Below are positions 5,831 to 9,693 of a stretch of 9,693 bases of DNA, piece by piece. The DNA comes from Opitutaceae bacterium (GTDB taxonomy: Bacteria > Verrucomicrobiota > Verrucomicrobiia > Opitutales > Opitutaceae). The DNA lies in assembly GCA_023269455.1 (NCBI GenBank), contig JAHFTG010000070.1:1-9693 (forward strand), given 5' to 3'. Both the position numbers and the translations under genes were made by a program. Each line of letters opens with the position of its first letter. Positions within the stretch are counted from its first letter, which is position 1. Under the pieces are notes generated by a model. It was not told the origin of the DNA, did no database searches, and saw only the letters and a list, made by a program, of their open reading frames with translations.

Positions 5831-7603
5831 TTACTTTTGAAACCGGCGGGCGAGTTCGCCGTGGCTGAATTCGATGTGCGTGGGGCGTCCGCCGGGGCTG
5901 GTCAGCGGCGCACGGCAGGCAAAAAGCTGCGTCACCAAAAGTTGCATCTCGCCCTCGCCCACCGAGTCGCCGAGACGCACGGCCTTGGCGGCGGCGAGCC
6001 GGGCAAACTGCTCGCGGGCGGTGTCCACGTCGCGGTCTTGCAAGCGTCCATCGCGCAACGCTCCCAGCAACTCGCGCACAAACGGCTCCGCATCCGCCGG
6101 CTCCATCCATGCCGGGACGCCTTCGATGCGAAAAAAATTCCGCCCGAACTCCACGACCTCGAAGCCGTGGCCGTTGAGAAACTCCAGCCGGGCGAGAAGC
6201 AATGCGCTCGAAACAGGATCGAGTTCGAGCGGGACCGGCAAGAGGAGCCGCTGGCTGGAAACCGCGCCGTCGCGAAACTGTTCCTGCAAACGCTCGAACC
6301 AGATGCGCTCGTGCGCCGCGCGGCGGTCGAGCAGGACGAGGCCCGAGACCGTCTCGAACAGCGCATAACTGCCGTGCGCCAGCCCAAGCCACCGCCAGCC
6401 GGAGGATGCATTTCGGATTTCGGGTTTCGGATTTTGGATTTGAGGAGCGGCCGCAATCGGCTGAAGCGACACGTGGGGCGCGGTGATCTCAACACGTCGT
6501 TCGGCGATCGTCGGCAAAACCGACGCGAGTCGTGGAATCGGAGCAACGCCCGCCAAGACGACGGGCGCGGATGCGGGAGTTGTGGTGATCTCCGCCCCTC
6601 GGGTTCCGAAATCTGAAAGTTCACGCAGTCGCGCAAGCACGCTGCGGATGACGAAGCCACGCACGGCCGTCTCGCTGCGAAAGCGCACCTCACGCTTGGC
6701 CGGATGCACATTCACATCGACGGCGGCGGGATCGATTTCAAAGAAGACAAACGCCAGCGGATACCGCCCCTTGGGCAACGATTCGTGGTAGCTCTCGATC
6801 AACGCGTAGTTGAGCGCACGGCTGTCCACCGGGCGCTGGTTGATAAACGTGATCATCTCATGCCGCGTGGCCCGGCCCGTGCCCGGTCGCCCGATGAGAC
6901 CGCGCAGCTTCATGTCGCCCTCGCCCGTTTCGATGGGCACGAGCCCTTCGGCGAGCTGCTTGCCAAAAATCTCCGCCACGCGGTCGATCAGGCCCGCGCA
7001 CTCCGGTGAACGGAAAATGATTCTTCCGTCTTCAATCAACGTGAACGCCACCCGAGGAAACGCCAGCGCGTAGAGCCGCACGCCCGCGATGATGTGGGCC
7101 GCCTCGGTCTGGTCGGTCTTGAGAAACTTACGCCGCGCCGGCACCGAATTAAAGAGCTGCGCGACCTCGATGCGCGTGCCGACCGCGCGTCCGCAGTCGC
7201 GCACATGGACGAACTTCCCCCCGTTGACCAGAATCTCGGTTCCCGCGTCGGCCCCGGCTTCGCGAGTCTGCATCGTGAAGCGCGACACGCTCGCGATGGA
7301 CGGCAGCGCCTCGCCGCGAAAACCAAAGCTCGCGAGGCGGTTGAGATCGTCGGCCTCGGAAATCTTACTGGTGGCGTGGCGTTCGAGCGCGAGGAGCGCG
7401 TCGTCGCGGGACATGCCGTGACCGTTGTCCTCGATGCGCATGAGAGAACGTCCGCCGTGACGGAACTCCACTTCGATGCGCGTGGCACCGGCGTCGAGCG
7501 CGTTCTCTACGAGTTCCTTCACCACCGCCGCCGGGCGCTCGATCACCTCGCCGGCGGCGATCTGATTGGCGACCCGGTCGGTCAGGATGCGGACTTTGGA
7601 CAT
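5831..7603 (-). CDS. mutL: DNA mismatch repair protein MutL
   Basis: The MutL matchmaker ATPase dimer couples mismatch recognition by MutS to strand removal. The N-terminal GHKL ATPase is complete: ELVENALDAGAT (30-41, catalytic E and N), EDNGHGM (58-64), ATSK (77-80), GFRGEALPSIASV (94-106), QRPVDS (256-261) and VNVHPAKREVRF (297-308). A variable linker runs from about 330 to 400, and the C-terminal dimerisation domain from about 402 to 590. In that domain the endonuclease motif DQHA(x2)E(x4)E reads DRRAAHERIWFE (426-437), and the CPHGRP zinc motif reads SPGGRP (569-574). Metal-binding residues are therefore lost, and nuclease activity is unlikely. QRLLLP (451-456) and ACR (562-564) survive, suggesting descent from the nuclease-type family. 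The linker contains residues QIQNPKPEIRN encoded by a 7-bp repeat. The length of 590 fits the family. The gene lies 34 bp after argH, probably in one transcript. The start is the standard one before KVRILTDRVANQIAAGEV. Confidence 0.96.
   Translation of the reverse strand: MSKVRILTDRVANQIAAGEVIERPAAVVKELVENALDAGATRIEVEFRHGGRSLMRIEDNGHGMSRDDALLALERHATSKISEADDLNRLASFGFRGEALPSIASVSRFTMQTREAGADAGTEILVNGGKFVHVRDCGRAVGTRIEVAQLFNSVPARRKFLKTDQTEAAHIIAGVRLYALAFPRVAFTLIEDGRIIFRSPECAGLIDRVAEIFGKQLAEGLVPIETGEGDMKLRGLIGRPGTGRATRHEMITFINQRPVDSRALNYALIESYHESLPKGRYPLAFVFFEIDPAAVDVNVHPAKREVRFRSETAVRGFVIRSVLARLRELSDFGTRGAEITTTPASAPVVLAGVAPIPRLASVLPTIAERRVEITAPHVSLQPIAAAPQIQNPKPEIRNASSGWRWLGLAHGSYALFETVSGLVLLDRRAAHERIWFERLQEQFRDGAVSSQRLLLPVPLELDPVSSALLLARLEFLNGHGFEVVEFGRNFFRIEGVPAWMEPADAEPFVRELLGALRDGRLQDRDVDTAREQFARLAAAKAVRLGDSVGEGEMQLLVTQLFACRAPLTSPGGRPTHIEFSHGELARRFQK
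6407..6441. repeat. Five-unit 7-bp tandem repeat inside mutL
   Basis: On the plus strand the units are TGCATTT, CGGATTT, CGGGTTT, CGGATTT and TGGATTT, with a strict 7-bp period over 35 bp. The core three units differ at one base. Its T-rich, purine/pyrimidine-skewed composition contrasts with the GC-rich gene around it. Because 35 is not a multiple of 3 the repeat is read in shifting frames, giving MutL residues about 388-399 (QIQNPKPEIRNA). It resembles dispersed intergenic heptad repeats of some Verrucomicrobiota and Planctomycetota genomes (from memory, not checked). Confidence 0.8.
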
Positions 7604-7607
7604 GAAC

Positions 7608-7626
7608 AGTTCCGTGAACTACACGG
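7608..7626 (-). promoter_or_regulatory. Overlapping hairpins in the mutL leader
   Basis: The 34-bp argH-mutL gap contains two mutually exclusive short stems: AGTTC/GAACT with a 3-base loop (7608-7620), and CCGTG/CACGG with a 5-base loop (7612-7626). The first ends only 4 bases before the mutL ATG. No good Shine-Dalgarno sits at normal distance; the nearest GGAG is more than 25 bases upstream. The structures might tune mutL translation after argH, or be chance. Confidence 0.3.
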
Positions 7627-7637
7627 TTAAAAACTCC

Positions 7638-9038
7638 TCAACCCAACAGCTTCTTCCAGCGGGCGAATTGTTTTTTCACCTGCGCGGGGCCGGGCATGCC
7701 GGTGCCTTTGCGCATGGCCATCGCACGCTTGAGATCGAACACCACCGCCCAGTCGTCGCCGTAGCCTGCGTGGATTTTTTTCACCTCGGCAGTGGGCAGT
7801 TTATCAAGAGGGAGCTTGAGCGTCTCGGCCAGTTTCACGACCGAGCCGACCGCGTGGTGCGCCTCGCGGAAAGGCACGCCGCGCGCCACGAGGTAATCGG
7901 CGAGATCGGTCGCGAGCAGCGCCGGATCGGCCACCGCCTCGGCACAGCGCGCCCGGAAAACCGTCAGCCCGGCAATGGTGCCCGCAAGCACGTCGGCGCA
8001 AATCGCCGTCTGGTCAAAGCTGTCGAACACCGGCGGTTTGTCTTCCTGCAGATCGCGGTTGTAGGTGAGCGGCAGGCCCTTCACGAGCGTGAGGAGCGTG
8101 TGCAGATTGCCCTGAAGGCGCGCCGATTTCCCGCGCAGCAATTCGCAGGAGTCGGGATTTTTTTTCTGCGGCATGAGCGAGGAGCCGGTGCAGAACGTGT
8201 CGGGCAGGTCGATGAACTTGAACTCCACGCTCGACCAGATGATGAGGTCTTCCGCGATGCGTGACATGTGAACGCCGAAGAGCGCGCAGGCGGAGGCGAA
8301 CTCGATGTAGAGGTCGCGGTCGGCCACGGTGTCCATCGAGTTCTGCGTGACGCGCGGACGACCCTTCGCATCAACGAAGCCGAGCTGCGTCGCGGTGAAT
8401 TCACGGTCGATGGGCAACGTGGTGCCCGCGATGGCTCCGGAGCCGAGCGGACACCAGTTGGCATGATCCGCCACCACCGCGAAGCGGTCGCGGTCGCGCT
8501 CCAACATCTCCAGGTAAGCAAAAAGATGATGCGCCAGAAACACCGGCTGCGCGCGTTGCAGATGCGTATAGCCCGGGATAAGCACATCGCCGTCGCGCGC
8601 GATCACGGCCAGCAAGGCTTTTTGAGCGCCGAGAATCTTGTCGTTGAGCACATCGCAGGCGTGTTTGAAAAACAGCCGCATATCGGTCGCAACCTGGTCG
8701 TTGCGGCTGCGGGCGGTGTGGAGCTTCGCGGCGGCGGGCACGAGCTTCGTCAGCGCCTGCTCGATGTTCATGTGAACGTCTTCGAGCTGCGTGCTCCAGG
8801 TGAACTTGCCCGCCGCGATCTCGGCGAGAACCGCATCAAGGCCGGCATGGATGGCATCGCGCTCCTTGGCCGTGAGAATCCCCACGTGGGCGAGCATGGC
8901 GGAGTGGGCCTTGCTGCCGGCGACATCGAACGGCGCCAGCCTCCGGTCAAACGACACGGACTCGCTGAATTGCAGCATCAACTCGGCGGGGCCGGCGGAG
9001 AACCGTCCGCCCCAGGTCGCTTGGGATTTTTTCGCCAT
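7638..9038 (-). CDS. argH: Argininosuccinate lyase
   Basis: Cytoplasmic enzyme of the fumarase/aspartase superfamily that splits argininosuccinate into arginine and fumarate, the last step of arginine synthesis; it acts as a tetramer. At 466 residues it has the usual length. Motifs in order: WGGRFS (9-14), EDVHMNIE (86-93), ARSRNDQVATD (109-119), GYTHLQRAQP (156-165, with the conserved His159), LGSGAIAGT (198-206), and the superfamily signature GSSLMPQKKNP (285-295) with the flexible-loop catalytic serine. No key residue is missing. The start ATG at 9038 (MAKKSQATWGGRFS) matches family N-termini. The frame stays open to a GTG at 9104, but the extra 22 residues read like translated leader and nearly abut the upstream kinase stop, so they were excluded. 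No strong Shine-Dalgarno is seen. The gene lies 69 bp after the kinase gene and 34 bp before mutL; no other arg gene is in view. Confidence 0.97.
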   Translation of the reverse strand: MAKKSQATWGGRFSAGPAELMLQFSESVSFDRRLAPFDVAGSKAHSAMLAHVGILTAKERDAIHAGLDAVLAEIAAGKFTWSTQLEDVHMNIEQALTKLVPAAAKLHTARSRNDQVATDMRLFFKHACDVLNDKILGAQKALLAVIARDGDVLIPGYTHLQRAQPVFLAHHLFAYLEMLERDRDRFAVVADHANWCPLGSGAIAGTTLPIDREFTATQLGFVDAKGRPRVTQNSMDTVADRDLYIEFASACALFGVHMSRIAEDLIIWSSVEFKFIDLPDTFCTGSSLMPQKKNPDSCELLRGKSARLQGNLHTLLTLVKGLPLTYNRDLQEDKPPVFDSFDQTAICADVLAGTIAGLTVFRARCAEAVADPALLATDLADYLVARGVPFREAHHAVGSVVKLAETLKLPLDKLPTAEVKKIHAGYGDDWAVVFDLKRAMAMRKGTGMPGPAQVKKQFARWKKLLG

Positions 9039-9059
9039 AAAGATCACACAGCAGAACGT

Positions 9060-9108
9060 CCCCCACCCGCCCTGCGCAATGCGAAAGACGCCCCGCCCGC
9101 CCACGTCT
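9060..9108 (-). repeat. Paired G-tract repeats in the argH leader, with weak hairpin
   Basis: In minus orientation the gap upstream of argH carries two near-identical G-rich blocks, GGGCGGGCGGGG (9102-9091) and GGGCGGGTGGGGG (9072-9060), 18 bases apart. The first is the loop of a possible 5-bp stem, AGACG (9108-9104) and CGTCT (9090-9086), followed by TT; this overlaps the kinase stop codon and may be a weak terminator. Either folding idea is tentative. Confidence 0.35.
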
Positions 9109-9693
9109 CAGGTTCGTAACGCGCACACGCGCTGCACTTCGGCCAACGCCTCCGTAAGTGCGAAGGGTTTTTGGAGGAAACCGCCCGCGCCCGCCGTGAT
9201 GATTTTCTCTTTGAGGTTCGCCTCGAGGTGTCCGCTCATCACGACGATGCGCATCGCGGGCGCCTCCTCCTTGATTTTTTGAAACGCCTCCCAGCCGCTC
9301 ATGCGCGGCAGGCCCAGATCGATCAACACGAGCGAGATTTCCGACGCGTGCGCCTTGAAGAGACTCACCGCTTCCAACCCGTCGCGGGCTTCGATGATTC
9401 GAAATCCATTCCGCTCAAGCGCCGCTTTTACCGTGATCAGAAGATTTTCCTCGTCATCCACCAGCAGCACCGTGCGTCCTCCGGCCGGAACCGCCGATGC
9501 AGATATGGGCAGCAACGGCTCCCGCGCAGGCTCGGGAGGCAACGCCGGCAGGTAGAGACGGAAAACGAGCGCCGGTCCCGACCGCGCATCGACTTCGAGG
9601 TGCCCGCGATGCCCGGCCATGATGCCATGCACCACAAGCACGGCCAGATCGCGCCGTCGCTCTGAAAACCGCACCGCTTCCTCCCACAAATCC
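9108..9693 (-). CDS. Hybrid histidine kinase, C-terminal part: kinase remnant plus receiver domain (5' end outside window)
   Basis: The frame is open to the window edge, so only the last ~194 residues are seen. The TTG near 9689 is internal, not a start. Counting from that codon: residues about 15-50 resemble the end of a histidine-kinase ATPase domain (VVHGIMAGHRGHLEV, then FRLYLPALP). A proline-rich linker (49-68) leads to a receiver domain, 72-190. That domain has the acidic pocket DDE (78-80), phospho-acceptor D124 (LIDLGLP), S152 (VVMSG) and K174 (LQKPF), so it should accept phosphate. The glycine-rich G2 box normally just before VVHGI reads ERRRDLAVL, lacking glycines, so ATP binding may be impaired. 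No output domain follows the receiver, so signal would pass on by phosphotransfer or protein contact. The signal and partners are out of view; no partner gene is apparent downstream. Confidence 0.85.
   Translation of the reverse strand, partial: DLWEEAVRFSERRRDLAVLVVHGIMAGHRGHLEVDARSGPALVFRLYLPALPPEPAREPLLPISASAVPAGGRTVLLVDDEENLLITVKAALERNGFRIIEARDGLEAVSLFKAHASEISLVLIDLGLPRMSGWEAFQKIKEEAPAMRIVVMSGHLEANLKEKIITAGAGGFLQKPFALTEALAEVQRVCALRT

Noticed and set aside
5789..6616. 275-codon plus-strand open frame opposite mutL
   Set aside because: Shadow of the mutL C-terminal half; no domain, and the composition follows the opposite codons.
9039..9104. Start of argH at GTG 9104
   Set aside because: The extra 22 residues come from the G-rich leader and do not resemble argininosuccinate lyase N-termini, which begin just before WGGRFS.
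8268..9119. 283-codon plus-strand open frame opposite argH
   Set aside because: Shadow of argH, which has every superfamily motif.

Overview
This window looks like an ordinary chromosomal stretch of a free-living, GC-rich bacterium (about 60% GC in most genes by eye). I see no phage, insertion sequence, CRISPR array, rRNA or tRNA. The best lineage guess is Verrucomicrobiota, perhaps an Opitutaceae-like organism. That rests on general gene flavour, weak or absent Shine-Dalgarno sequences, and a short heptameric repeat (CGGATTT type) of a kind I associate with that phylum. Treat the lineage as low confidence.

Layout from left to right. Bases 1-2097 (+) are the 3' part of a CHASE2-sensor class III adenylate cyclase. 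It converges on a minus-strand HD-domain phosphohydrolase (2129-2962), with a small hairpin terminator between them. A 219-bp spacer (2963-3181) holds two short inverted repeats and the HD gene's leader. The minus strand then carries glgP (glycogen phosphorylase, 3182-5710), mutL (mismatch repair, 5831-7603), argH (argininosuccinate lyase, 7638-9038) and, cut by the window end, the C-terminus of a hybrid histidine kinase with a receiver domain (9108-9693). Transcription of that series runs from high to low coordinates: kinase, argH, mutL, glgP, HD protein. The argH-mutL gap is only 34 bp, so those two are probably co-transcribed. The other gaps (69, 120 and 219 bp) leave room for separate promoters.

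How the genes may work together. The most suggestive pairing is the cyclase with the HD protein. The cyclase keeps the metal, lysine/threonine and transition-state residues of a class IIIb adenylate cyclase. The HD protein has the YHNxxH...HD...D pattern also found in class I cyclic-nucleotide phosphodiesterases. A cAMP make-and-break pair is a reasonable inference but is not proven. Glycogen phosphorylase nearby is a plausible but unsupported physiological link. MutL, ArgH and the kinase look like unrelated neighbours.

Points worth a second look include a MutL whose endonuclease and zinc motifs are degenerate and whose linker contains an in-frame 7-bp repeat, a kinase fragment lacking the usual glycine-rich G2 box, and several small leader structures. 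I did not find a clearly new multi-gene system.
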